DNA of 64,000 bases, from the NCBI GenBank assembly GCA_964488355.1, contig CAZAUJ010000010.1, positions 31,407 to 95,406 on the forward strand, written 5' to 3'. The DNA is from Thermoanaerobaculum sp964488355. Its GTDB lineage: Bacteria > Acidobacteriota > Thermoanaerobaculia > Thermoanaerobaculales > Thermoanaerobaculaceae. This document shows, one piece after another, positions 25,498 through 33,563 of the stretch (positions within the stretch are counted from its first letter, which is position 1; each line of letters starts with the position of its first letter). The notes beneath the pieces were generated by a model. The model was not told the DNA's origin, did not search any database, and saw nothing but the letters and a program-made list of their open reading frames with translations. Both the position numbers and the translations under genes were made by a program.

Positions 25498-25591
25498 AGC
25501 GGTGAACCCCGCTCGCGCCGCGTGGCCGAGCGGGGATGACAAGGCCATTTGGATTGCACCTCCCCGCCGGCAGCGGCGGGGAGGTTGCTTT
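25447..25591 (+). promoter_or_regulatory. Six-segment ribosome-dependent attenuator of the aroDE-his-trp operon
   Basis: Six segments follow or overlap the leader ORF: A ACCGCTC 25447-25453; B GAGCGGT 25497-25503; C CCCCGCTCG 25507-25515; D CGAGCGGGGA 25527-25536; E CCTCCCCGCCG 25559-25569; F CGGCGGGGAGG 25574-25584. Pairings: A:B 7 bp, B:C 6 bp (GAGCGG/CCGCTC), C:D 9 bp, D:E 7 bp (GCGGGGA/TCCCCGC), E:F 11 bp, with TTGCTTT after F. A:B, C:D, E:F form one state; B:C, D:E the other. A ribosome stalled on the His/Tyr/Trp codons covers A and leaves B free, favouring the state without E:F. A ribosome at the stop codon covers B, favouring C:D and E:F. F also contains the aroDE Shine-Dalgarno (GGGGAGG), so E:F may stop transcription, block translation, or both. 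Confidence 0.75.
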
Positions 25592-27088
25592 ATGGAGATC
25601 GTGGCCAGTTTTAACCCGATGACCAGTGCCGACCCCCTGAAGGCGCTGGCCAAGCCGCCCCGCGGCGCTACCCTAGTGGAACTGCGGGCAGATTTGTTTC
25701 CTGAGGGTTTCCCTCTGGACCAGGCGGTGGCCGCCTCACCCTTGCCGGTGGTGCTCACGCTGCGCTCCCGTGCCGAAGGGGGGCAGGGTCCCGAAGACGG
25801 TGCTGGACGCGAGCGGTTCTACCGGCACGCGCAGGCCTGGCCAGTGGCGTTCTTTGACCTGGAAGTTCAGCGGGACCTGCAGCTTTTGGGCACCGTGGTG
25901 CCCAAGGAGAAGGCCATCGTTTCCTGCCACCTGGACTGGGCCAAAAGCGGCGAGCTGGAGGCAACCATGGCCAAGCTTTTGGCCACCGGTAGCCGCTACG
26001 CCAAGCTGGTGACCACCGCTCGGTGCCTGGAAGACGTGCTTTCGGTGCTGCAGCTCGCCAACGCCCTCTCCCGAGGTGCCAATGGCCACCGCCGGGGAAT
26101 CGTTTTTGCGCAGGGGGACCAGGGCGTGGCTACGCGCCTTTTGGCTCCTTTTTTGGCCGCGCCGGTGGCCTACGCCAGCTGGGAACAGGGCCAGGAGGTG
26201 GCGGCAGGCCAGTGGCCGCCAGCGGAGCTCAAGGCTCTATTGGGTCACCTCAGCAGCCGGCCCAAGCGCCTGTACGCAGTGCTTGGTGGGGAAGCCCACC
26301 GCTCCCTTTCTCCCCGTATGCACAATGCGGGCTTCCGCGCTTTGGGCTTGCCCTACCTCTTCGTTCCCTTGGTGGTTCGCCAGGAGGAGGAGCTGCGCAC
26401 GCTGCTGCAGCCGGCGGGGGAGGGGCCTTTGGATACCTTGGGCCTGCCGGTGGGTGGTTTTGCCGTCACCATGCCCTGGAAGGAAAAAGCCGCCGCTGCC
26501 TGTCAGCTGTTGGCACCGCGGGCGGAACGAGCCCGGGCGGTCAACACGGTGTTGCCTCGTCCCGGCAAGCTCGTGGGCGATTTGACCGACGTGGACGGCC
26601 TCAACCGCGTGCTGCTGGAGGTGGGGGTGCGGTTGGCGGGCACGCGGGTGGCGGTTTTTGGTACGGGAGGAGCGGCACGGGCGTCGCTGGTGGCGCTGCA
26701 GCTGGCAGGCGCGCGGGCGCTGGTGGTGGGCCGACAGCCGGCTAAGGCGGAGGCCCTAGCTAGGGAGTTTGGTGCGCAAGCCGCTGGGCCCGATGAGCTG
26801 GCACAGGTGCGGGTGCTCATCAATGCCTCTCCAGCCGGTGCCGATGGGCAGGAGGATCCGCTTTTGGCCGCCTTGCCCTTGCCCCCCGGCGCGGTGGTGG
26901 TGGACATGCCCTACGGGGCCGGGCCCACCTTTTTGCAAGAGCTCAGTGCCAATCGGGGCTGGGACTACGTGTCCGGCAAGGAAGTGCTGCTCTTTCAGGG
27001 CGTTTCCCAGTTTGCGGCAATGAACGGGGTGGCGCCGCCGGTGCGCGCCATGGCGCAAGCGCTTGGCTTGGAGGAGCTGCAGGGGTGA
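25592..27088 (+). CDS. aroDE: Bifunctional 3-dehydroquinate dehydratase (type I) / shikimate dehydrogenase
   Basis: 498 residues. The N-terminal domain (about 1-220) is type I dehydroquinate dehydratase: VELRADLF, His113 in SCHLDW and the Schiff-base Lys138 in YAKLVTTA. The C-terminal domain (about 227-498) is shikimate dehydrogenase: LGGEAHRSLSPRMHNAGF, VTMPWKEKA, GDLTDVDGL and the NADP loop GTGGAARA. Together they convert dehydroquinate to shikimate. The fusion is familiar in plants and occurs in some bacteria. The ATG at 25592 follows GGGGAGG, which lies inside the leader hairpin. It is the first gene of the his-trp operon; the next start overlaps its stop. Confidence 0.93.
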   Translation: MEIVASFNPMTSADPLKALAKPPRGATLVELRADLFPEGFPLDQAVAASPLPVVLTLRSRAEGGQGPEDGAGRERFYRHAQAWPVAFFDLEVQRDLQLLGTVVPKEKAIVSCHLDWAKSGELEATMAKLLATGSRYAKLVTTARCLEDVLSVLQLANALSRGANGHRRGIVFAQGDQGVATRLLAPFLAAPVAYASWEQGQEVAAGQWPPAELKALLGHLSSRPKRLYAVLGGEAHRSLSPRMHNAGFRALGLPYLFVPLVVRQEEELRTLLQPAGEGPLDTLGLPVGGFAVTMPWKEKAAAACQLLAPRAERARAVNTVLPRPGKLVGDLTDVDGLNRVLLEVGVRLAGTRVAVFGTGGAARASLVALQLAGARALVVGRQPAKAEALAREFGAQAAGPDELAQVRVLINASPAGADGQEDPLLAALPLPPGAVVVDMPYGAGPTFLQELSANRGWDYVSGKEVLLFQGVSQFAAMNGVAPPVRAMAQALGLEELQG

Positions 27089-27966
27089 CCCCCGTTCTCT
27101 CCGCTGCTTGGGGGGCCGAGGCCCTTTACGAGGCTCAGTACCGGGGGTTGCGCCTGCTGCAGGAGCACGGCTTCACGCCCGTGGTTTTGCCCTTGGTTTA
27201 CCCGGCAGGAAGCGGGTACAGCGGGGACTTTCGCTTCCTCGACGGGGAGGGGGAGCTCTGGGCCGTGCGGGCGGATTTCACGCCCTTGGCAGCGCGGGCT
27301 TTCGCCCGGCCGCTGCTCGCTCAGGACACGGTGGTGCGGGTGTGCTACGCCGGGGAGGTGGCACGCCGTTGGCCTGCGCGGCTGCAGGGGGTGGCCGAGT
27401 TTTACCAGCTGGGGTTTGAGGCCTTTGGGGCCCGTGACGAGGCGGACGCGGCTTTGGAGCTGCTCTTGCGGCTCGTGTGCCACCTTGGGGTTCCGGCGGA
27501 GCAGCTGAGCTTAGGCGTGAGCCAAGCAGGCGTGGCGGAAGCGATGCTTTTGCAGTTGCTGGAGGACAGTCCAGATGCGGAGCTTTTCGAGCTGATGACC
27601 GCCAAGGACGTGGCTGCCCTGGTTGAGCGGCTGGGCCTGGCAACGGAAGGGGAGCGGATGCTGCGTCAGGCACTGTTGGACGAGGGGGAGGGCTGGGTAC
27701 GGTTTTTCGGCTTGGAGGCCGTTTGGGAACGGTTTTGCCAGCTGCGAGAGGTGGCGACGGCAATGGGAGTGAAGGCGCACTTCGAGGTGGCACCATCGGT
27801 GGCCGGTACCTACTACTCCGGAAGCATCTTCGCCCTTTGGGGGAAGGCGGGGAAAGCGCTGTTGGCCTCTGGGGGTGAGTACTCGGTGGAGTGCGAAGGA
27901 AGGCGTCTGTCGGCGGTGGGGAGCACCCTATCCCTCAACCGGCTTTTGGAGGAAAACACATGCTGA
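27085..27966 (+). CDS. hisZ: ATP phosphoribosyltransferase regulatory subunit
   Basis: 293 residues, a histidyl-tRNA-synthetase-like fold without the full aminoacylation motifs: VVLPLVYPAG, LWAVRADFTPLAARAFA (a changed motif 2) and the C-terminal ALLASGGEYSVE. HisZ joins short-form HisG and makes it active and histidine-sensitive. Its presence directly before a short hisG fits this exactly. GTG start overlapping the aroDE stop (GTGA). It is somewhat shorter than many HisZ proteins. Confidence 0.88.
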   Translation: MTPVLSAAWGAEALYEAQYRGLRLLQEHGFTPVVLPLVYPAGSGYSGDFRFLDGEGELWAVRADFTPLAARAFARPLLAQDTVVRVCYAGEVARRWPARLQGVAEFYQLGFEAFGARDEADAALELLLRLVCHLGVPAEQLSLGVSQAGVAEAMLLQLLEDSPDAELFELMTAKDVAALVERLGLATEGERMLRQALLDEGEGWVRFFGLEAVWERFCQLREVATAMGVKAHFEVAPSVAGTYYSGSIFALWGKAGKALLASGGEYSVECEGRRLSAVGSTLSLNRLLEENTC

Positions 27967-28577
27967 GCTTGGCCTTGCCCAAAGGACGGCTTTTTCAACC
28001 CACGGTGGAGCTACTCCGCCACGCTGGTGTGGGCCCCGCATGCCAGTTGGAGGAAAACCCACGGAGGTTGGTGTTTGCTGACGAGCATTTCCGCTTGGTG
28101 TTGGTCAAGGACCCCGATGTCCCGGCCTACGTGGAGCAAGGCGTGGCCGATGCAGGGTTCGTGGGTCTGGACCAGCTTTTGGAGCACGGTGGCGATGTGT
28201 TGCGCCTGCTGCGCTTACCCTTCGGGCACTGTCGCCTTTGCCTTTTGGCTAGGGCCGGGGCTGCCGCCCCCTCCCCGTCCAAGCCTTTCCACTTGGCTAC
28301 CAAGTACCCACGGCTGGCCAAGAGGCTCCTTTCGATCCGAGGGCTCTGGGCGGAGGTGGTGGCGTTGGCGGGGAGCGTGGAGCTGGCGGCTACGCTGGGC
28401 CTGGCTGACTACGTGCTCGACCTGGTGGAAACGGGTCGCACGCTACGGGAAAACGGCTTGGAAATCCTGGACACCTGGCTCTCAGTGGCGCCTTACTTTG
28501 TTACCAGCCGCGGGGTATGGGAGACTGCGAGGGACGACGTCAAGGCGGTGGCAAGCCGCCTGGGAGGTGGCCTATGA
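27960..28577 (+). CDS. hisG: ATP phosphoribosyltransferase catalytic subunit, short form
   Basis: 205 residues, the HisZ-dependent short form lacking the C-terminal regulatory domain. LSLALPKGRLFQPTVELL at the start and the PRPP loop region ADYVLDLVETGRTLRENGL are diagnostic. It joins ATP and PRPP, the first histidine step, and would be feedback-controlled through HisZ. The ATG overlaps the end of hisZ by seven bases. Confidence 0.94.
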   Translation: MLSLALPKGRLFQPTVELLRHAGVGPACQLEENPRRLVFADEHFRLVLVKDPDVPAYVEQGVADAGFVGLDQLLEHGGDVLRLLRLPFGHCRLCLLARAGAAAPSPSKPFHLATKYPRLAKRLLSIRGLWAEVVALAGSVELAATLGLADYVLDLVETGRTLRENGLEILDTWLSVAPYFVTSRGVWETARDDVKAVASRLGGGL

Positions 28578-29863
28578 GGATTGTTCGTAGCAGCGAAGCC
28601 AAAGGGCAGCGGCTCATCCAGCAGCTGGAGGGTCGCATGGCGCAGGTGCTCGACCTCAAACTGGAGGAAAGGGTCCGCGGCATTGTTGCGGCCATTGCAA
28701 AAAAGGGTGACCGGGCGCTTACCAGCTTTGTTCGTAAGTACGACTTGGCGGGGATGGGGGCCTCGCAGCTGAAGTTGGCGGCGGAGCCACCAACGGAGGA
28801 GGAAGTGGGGCCCGACTTCGTGGAGGCGGTGGAGTTGGCGCTGGCTAACCTGCAGGCATTTCACGAGCCGCAGAAGTCCAAGGGTTATACCCTGGAGCTG
28901 CAAGGCGATGAGCTGGCCATTCGCGTGCGACCCCTGGACGCGGTGGGGGTGTACGTGCCGGGCGGCAACGCCGTGTACCTCTCCAGCTTGCTCATGAGCG
29001 TGGTTCCAGCCCGCATTGCCGGGGTGGAGCGGATTGCTGTGGCCTGCCCGCCTCGGGCCTACCTCAGCTCTCCTCATCTTCGTTACCTTCTCAAGCGGCT
29101 GAACTTGCGCGAGGTGTACTTGATGGGCGGAGCCCATGCCTTGGCGGCCTTGGCTTTGGGTACCGAGTCGGTAACACCGGTGGACAAGGTGGTGGGCCCT
29201 GGCGGGCGATGGGTGACGGCGGCCAAGCGGGCCCTTTTTGGCGTGGTGGACGTGGATCTGATTGCCGGACCCTCGGAAGTGGTGGTGGTGGCCGATGGCC
29301 ATGCGGACCCCTCCCTGGTGGCTGCAGACTTGCTGGCGCAGGCGGAACACGACGAGGACGCATTAGCGGTTTTGCTCACGCCGGCCGCCGCCTTAGCTGA
29401 GAAGGTCGCCGCCAGGCTGCGCTCCCGCCTGCGGACCCTTCCAGAGGATGCCAACGCCCGCCGGGCCATGAAGCGGTGGGGCGCGATGGTGGTGACCGAG
29501 GACTTGGAAGAGGCCTGCGAGCTGGTCAACCGCATTGCCCCGGAGCACGTGGAGCTTTTGGTGAGCGAACCCCACCGCTGGCTGGAGCGCATTTCGGCCG
29601 CGGGCGCCGTGTTCCTTGGCACCTTTTCGCCGGTGACGCTGGGCGATTACGTGGTGGGCAGCAACCATGTGCTGCCCACGGCTCGGGCGGCGCGCTTTGC
29701 CTCCCCCCTGGGGGTGTGGGATTTCGTGCGGCGCACGGCGGTGGTGCGGGTAGCTCCCCACCGTTATCCCAAGCTGGCGCGGGCAGCTTCCACCCTGGCC
29801 GCGTTGGAGGGCCTGCCGCTCCACGCTGAGGCCCTGGTGGCAGGGGAGCGAGGGACGCTGTGA
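28574..29863 (+). CDS. hisD: Histidinol dehydrogenase
   Basis: 429 residues. Signatures: YVPGGNAVYLSSLLMSVVPA, the DLIAGPSEVVVVAD segment, the zinc/catalytic region QAEHDEDA, APEHVEL and the C-terminal GDYVVGSNHVLPT. It oxidises histidinol to histidine in two NAD-dependent steps, the end of the pathway. ATG overlaps the hisG stop (ATGA). Confidence 0.96.
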   Translation: MRIVRSSEAKGQRLIQQLEGRMAQVLDLKLEERVRGIVAAIAKKGDRALTSFVRKYDLAGMGASQLKLAAEPPTEEEVGPDFVEAVELALANLQAFHEPQKSKGYTLELQGDELAIRVRPLDAVGVYVPGGNAVYLSSLLMSVVPARIAGVERIAVACPPRAYLSSPHLRYLLKRLNLREVYLMGGAHALAALALGTESVTPVDKVVGPGGRWVTAAKRALFGVVDVDLIAGPSEVVVVADGHADPSLVAADLLAQAEHDEDALAVLLTPAAALAEKVAARLRSRLRTLPEDANARRAMKRWGAMVVTEDLEEACELVNRIAPEHVELLVSEPHRWLERISAAGAVFLGTFSPVTLGDYVVGSNHVLPTARAARFASPLGVWDFVRRTAVVRVAPHRYPKLARAASTLAALEGLPLHAEALVAGERGTL

Positions 29864-30909
29864 GGGAGGGCTACCGACGCCGGCCCACGCCTCCCGCGGC
29901 GCTGCGGTTGGATCTTAACGAGGCGCCGTGGGAGGCGGAGGAGCAGCTTCGCCGGCACTTCTTGGCCTTTCTTCAGCGGCAGGAGTGGCGTCGGTATCCC
30001 TCCGTAGACGCACGGCCGGCGCGCGAAGCGGCCGCCAGGCTCTACGGTTGGGTGCCGGAAGGCACGCTGGTGGGCAACGGGTCTAACGAGCTACTGGCAG
30101 CTGCGCTGGCGAGTTTCGCGGGCAATGGGCAGAAGGTGCTTTGCTTTTCGCCCAGCTTTTCTGTGTATCCCTGGCTGGTGAAGCGTGCTGGGGGCCAGCT
30201 GGTGCCCTTCGCCCTCGTACCTCCCACCTTTGCCATCGAGGGACCCCCGCTGGTGGCGGCAGCCAAAGAGGCGGATGTGCTCCTCCTGTGCTCACCCAAC
30301 AACCCCACCGGGGGGGAACTCTCCGATGCCCTCTGGCACCAGCTTCTGGAGTTGGGCAAGCCCACGATTTGGGACGGAGCCTATTGGGAGTTCGGCCGCG
30401 GGGGGCCGGTGGAGCCCTGGTTGGCCCGTTACCCCAATTTGGTGATTACCCGCACCATGTCCAAAGTTTGGGCTTTGGCTGCCTTCCGCGCCGGTTGCCT
30501 CCTGGCTTCCCCCTCCATGGCCGAGAGGATTCGACGGCGCATGTTGCCGTTCGCGCCGGGGTTGGCAGTTTGGGCCGCTTTCGAAGCCGCTGCCTCGGCG
30601 CCGGAGCTGGGGGCCGGCCGGGCGGCGCGGGTGGTGGCGGAAAGGGAAGCCCAGCGAGACATGCTGGCCCGCCTTCCCGGGGTGGAGGTGGTACCGTCCT
30701 GCGGGAACTTCTTCCTGCTTCGGGTGGTAGGTTGCCATGGGCAGGAGCTGGTCGCCCTCCTGGGCCAGCGGGGTGTGGCCGTGCGGGAGGTGGAGGACCT
30801 TTCAGCCGAAGGCTACGTGCGGGTGACGGTGGGGACGCCTGAGGAGGGAGCTCGCCTTTGGCAGGCACTGAAGGAGGTGACCGATGGTCGCGCGTGTGGG
30901 TCGTGTTGA
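29860..30909 (+). CDS. hisC: Histidinol-phosphate aminotransferase
   Basis: 349 residues, fold-type I PLP aminotransferase. LDLNEAPW at the start, GNGSNELL, CSPNNPTGG, the Asp/Tyr pair in WDGAYWEF and the PLP lysine in TRTMSKVWALAAFRAG are all present. It transaminates imidazole-acetol phosphate. GTG start overlapping the hisD stop. Its last 26 bases also encode the start of hisB in another frame, and supply that gene's ribosome site. Confidence 0.93.
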   Translation: MREGYRRRPTPPAALRLDLNEAPWEAEEQLRRHFLAFLQRQEWRRYPSVDARPAREAAARLYGWVPEGTLVGNGSNELLAAALASFAGNGQKVLCFSPSFSVYPWLVKRAGGQLVPFALVPPTFAIEGPPLVAAAKEADVLLLCSPNNPTGGELSDALWHQLLELGKPTIWDGAYWEFGRGGPVEPWLARYPNLVITRTMSKVWALAAFRAGCLLASPSMAERIRRRMLPFAPGLAVWAAFEAAASAPELGAGRAARVVAEREAQRDMLARLPGVEVVPSCGNFFLLRVVGCHGQELVALLGQRGVAVREVEDLSAEGYVRVTVGTPEEGARLWQALKEVTDGRACGSC

Positions 30910-31480
30910 GCGGCAAACGGGAGAAACCTCGGTGCTGGTGGAGGTGGACCTGGCCGGCGGGGGCTACGCCATCACCACCGGCTTGGGTTTTTTCGACCAC
31001 ATGCTGGCCACCTTGGCACACCATGCGGGCTTTGCCCTGGTGGTGCGGGCGGAGGGCGATTTGGTAGTGGACGCCCACCATACGGTGGAAGACGTGGGTT
31101 TGGCGCTGGGACACGCGCTGGACCAAGCCTTGGGTGAAAGGCGGGGCGTGGCTCGCTTTGGCTTTGCCTACGCGCCGTTGGACGAGGCTCTGGCGCGGGC
31201 GGTGGTGGACCTATCGGGCCGGCCTTACGCCGCCGTGAGCTTTCCGGAGCCCCTCGAGCTGGCTTGGGTTTCCCAGTCCTTTCCTATGACCTTGGTAGGT
31301 GAGTTCTTCCGCGCCCTGGCAAGCCGTGCCCTGCTCACCCTCCACCTGGATGTGGAGCGAGGTCGGGACCCGCACCACGCGGCGGAAGCGGCTTTCAAGG
31401 CCTTTGCCTTGGCCCTGCGGCAGGCGATTAGCCTGGTCTCGGAGACCGTGGCCTCCACCAAGGGGACCTTGCGGGCATGA
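30884..31480 (+). CDS. hisB: Imidazoleglycerol-phosphate dehydratase
   Basis: 198 residues, the monofunctional form without the phosphatase domain. The two metal-binding His motifs are intact: DAHHTVEDVGLALG and DPHHAAEAAFKAFA; FFDHMLATLAHHAGF is a third family signature. The ATG lies 26 bases inside hisC and is preceded by AAGGAGGTGA (30871-30880), a perfect complement to the 16S rRNA tail, so initiation should be efficient despite the overlap. Confidence 0.96.
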   Translation: MVARVGRVERQTGETSVLVEVDLAGGGYAITTGLGFFDHMLATLAHHAGFALVVRAEGDLVVDAHHTVEDVGLALGHALDQALGERRGVARFGFAYAPLDEALARAVVDLSGRPYAAVSFPEPLELAWVSQSFPMTLVGEFFRALASRALLTLHLDVERGRDPHHAAEAAFKAFALALRQAISLVSETVASTKGTLRA

Positions 31481-32076
31481 GGGTGACGGTGGTGGACCTG
31501 GGGGTGGGCAACCTGCCCAACGTGGTGCGCGCGCTGGTGCGGGCGGGAGCCCAGGTGCAGGTTACGGGCGAGGCTGCCCAGGTGCGAGAAGCTTCTTGCT
31601 TGGTGCTTCCGGGGGTTGGGTCTGCCCCGGCAGCCCTGCGGGGCTTACGGGAAAGAGGCCTAGGACCGGCGCTGCAGGAAGCGGTAGCCTCCGATGCCTG
31701 GCTTCTGGGCATTTGCCTGGGCCACCAGCTGCTTTTTCAGGAGCTGCACGAGTTCGGCAGACACCAGGGCTTGGGTTTGCTCCCCGGCTCGGTCGTGGCG
31801 CTGCCAGCCTCGGTGCGCGTGCCCCACATGGGTTGGGCGAGGGTGGAAGCTCGGAGCGGCACGTTTGCTTCCTTGGACGGCCGCTGGTTTTACTTCGTGC
31901 ACTCCTACGCGGCGTGTCCCCAGGAGGAGGACCTCCTTGCGGTGGCCGAGCATCAGGGGCACTGCTTTTGCGCTGCCGTGCAGCGTGGGCGGGTGGTTGG
32001 TGTGCAATTTCACCCGGAAAAGAGCGGTCCCAGCGGTCAGGCTTTTCTTCGCGAGTTCTTGCACAGGGCGGCCTAA
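31477..32076 (+). CDS. hisH: Imidazole glycerol phosphate synthase glutaminase subunit
   Basis: 199 residues. A class I glutaminase with nucleophile Cys80 in GICLGHQLLF and the His/Glu of VQFHPEKS; PGVGSAPAALRGLRERGL is a HisH signature. It feeds ammonia to HisF, encoded two genes downstream. ATG overlaps the hisB stop (ATGA). Its stop shares a base with the hisA start. Confidence 0.95.
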   Translation: MRVTVVDLGVGNLPNVVRALVRAGAQVQVTGEAAQVREASCLVLPGVGSAPAALRGLRERGLGPALQEAVASDAWLLGICLGHQLLFQELHEFGRHQGLGLLPGSVVALPASVRVPHMGWARVEARSGTFASLDGRWFYFVHSYAACPQEEDLLAVAEHQGHCFCAAVQRGRVVGVQFHPEKSGPSGQAFLREFLHRAA

Positions 32077-32799
32077 TGCCTGGCGGGTTTCGTTTCTGGG
32101 CAGCTTTGGACCTCATGGATGGGCAGGTGGTGCGCTTGCGGGGGGGCGTGCCCGAAAGCCGCTGGCTGGTGAGCTCGGACCCCTTGGCCCTGGCGCTTTC
32201 GTGGCAGGAGCAAGGGGTCCCGGGCTTCCACGTGGTGGATTTGGATGCGGCCCTGCGGCGAGGTAGCAACGCGCCGGTGGTGGAGGAGCTGTGTCAGAAG
32301 CTGTCGGTGCCGGTGCAGGTGGGGGGTGGGGTGCAAAGCGTGGCCGATTTCCGACGCTTGCGAGGCTCGGGTGGTGGTGGGTTCCTTAGCGGTGCGGCAA
32401 CCCGAGGTGGTTGCTGCCCTGGCCCAAGAGGATCCGGAGGGTTTGGTGGTGGCGGCAGACGTGCAAGCCGGCGTGGTGACCCTTTCAGGCTGGCAAGAAA
32501 AGAGCCCCTGGTCGCTTTCGAGCTTTGCTCGAGCGGTGCGTCAGGTGGGTGTGCGTCACCTGTTGGTGACGGCGGTGGCGCGGGATGGGACGGGCGAGGG
32601 GCCGGACTGGGCCTTGTTGGAGGAGGCGTTGGGGGCTTTCGGTCCTGGGGTGCTGGCGTCGGGCGGGGTGGGCTCCCGTGCCCATGTGCAGCGGCTGCGG
32701 AGCTTGGCCGGAGCGGGGCTGGAGGGCGCGGTGGTGGGTGCGGCTTTGGCGCGAGGGGAGGTGGCGGTGGCGGATCTCCGCTCTGATGGGGAGGGATAA
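32076..32799 (+). CDS. hisA: Phosphoribosylformimino-AICAR-phosphate isomerase, frame disrupted
   Basis: The ATG overlaps the hisH stop (TAATG). The first frame gives WAALDLMDGQVVRLRGG with the catalytic Asp, then VPVQVGGGVQSVADFRRLR. It then fails, and the neighbouring frame continues the protein as ARVVVGSLAVRQPE, DVQAGVV, TAVARDGTGEGPD and ASGGVGS to the stop at 32799. The break lies at about 32358-32370 and fits a one-base insertion or two-base loss. The barrel is otherwise complete. Both parts are normal in composition and the operon is otherwise intact, so sequencing or assembly error is the simplest explanation. A real mutation would block histidine synthesis unless another isomerase exists. 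Confidence 0.85.
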
Positions 32800-33563
32800 T
32801 GGGTGCCTTTCGCCTGATCCCTTGTTTGGACGTGCATCATGGCCAGGTGGTTAAGGGCGTTCGTTTTCAGCACTTGCGGCCCATGGGTGAGCCGGTGGCG
32901 CTGGCTCAGCGCTTTCGCCAGGAGGGGGCGGACGAGCTGGTGTTCCTTGACATCTCGGCGAGCGTGGAGGGGAGGCAAGCCTTGCTTAAGGTAGTGCGGC
33001 AGGTGGCGGAGGTGCTGGATATCCCCTTTTGTGTGGGGGGTGGGGTGCGCTCACTGGAAGATGCCATGGCTTTGATAGCGGCAGGGGCAGACAAGGTGGC
33101 TGTGAACTCGGCGGCGGTGGCCTCACCCACCCTCCTGCGTGCCATGGCCGAGCAGTGGGGTAGGCAAAGCGTGGTGCTGGCCATTGACGCGCGCCGCACC
33201 TCTTGGGGCTTTGAAGTGGTCACCCACGGTGGCGGCCGGCCCACGGGTAAAGATGCGGTGGCTTGGGCGGAAGAGGGGGCGAGTTTGGGCGCAGGCGAGG
33301 TCCTGCTCACCTCCATAGACCGCGATGGCACGGGCGAGGGTTACGACCAGGCCTTGATTGCTGCCGTCAGAGGCGCCGTGGACGTGCCAATTGTGGCTTC
33401 CGGCGGGGGCAAAAGGCTGGAGGACTTCCTGGCGGCCTACCGAGCCGGAGCCGATGCGGCCCTGGCCGCGACCATCTTTCACCAGCAGGAGGTGCCCATT
33501 CCCCAACTGAAGAAAGCCCTGATGGCCGCTGGTGTGCCGGTGTGCTGGGAGGAAGGTGCATGA
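32799..33563 (+). CDS. hisF: Imidazole glycerol phosphate synthase cyclase subunit
   Basis: 254 residues, (beta/alpha)8 barrel. The catalytic acids are present: Asp11 in IPCLDVHHGQVVKG and the Asp in TSIDRDGTGEGYD. FCVGGGVRSLEDA and VASGGGKRLEDF are the two phosphate-binding loops. With HisH it makes IGP and AICAR, the latter returning to purine synthesis. The ATG overlaps the hisA stop by one base (TAATG), and hisI overlaps its own stop. Confidence 0.96.
   Translation: MGAFRLIPCLDVHHGQVVKGVRFQHLRPMGEPVALAQRFRQEGADELVFLDISASVEGRQALLKVVRQVAEVLDIPFCVGGGVRSLEDAMALIAAGADKVAVNSAAVASPTLLRAMAEQWGRQSVVLAIDARRTSWGFEVVTHGGGRPTGKDAVAWAEEGASLGAGEVLLTSIDRDGTGEGYDQALIAAVRGAVDVPIVASGGGKRLEDFLAAYRAGADAALAATIFHQQEVPIPQLKKALMAAGVPVCWEEGA

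Noticed and set aside
25434..25591. T-box riboswitch as the control element of the his-trp leader
   Set aside because: No T-box consensus (TGGnACCGCG type) is present. The short ORF with His/Tyr/Trp codons and alternating stems fits ribosome-dependent attenuation better.
32355..32370. Programmed ribosomal frameshift in hisA
   Set aside because: No slippery heptamer, internal Shine-Dalgarno at the right spacing or stimulatory structure is evident, and HisA is not known to use frameshifting; an error or mutation is simpler.
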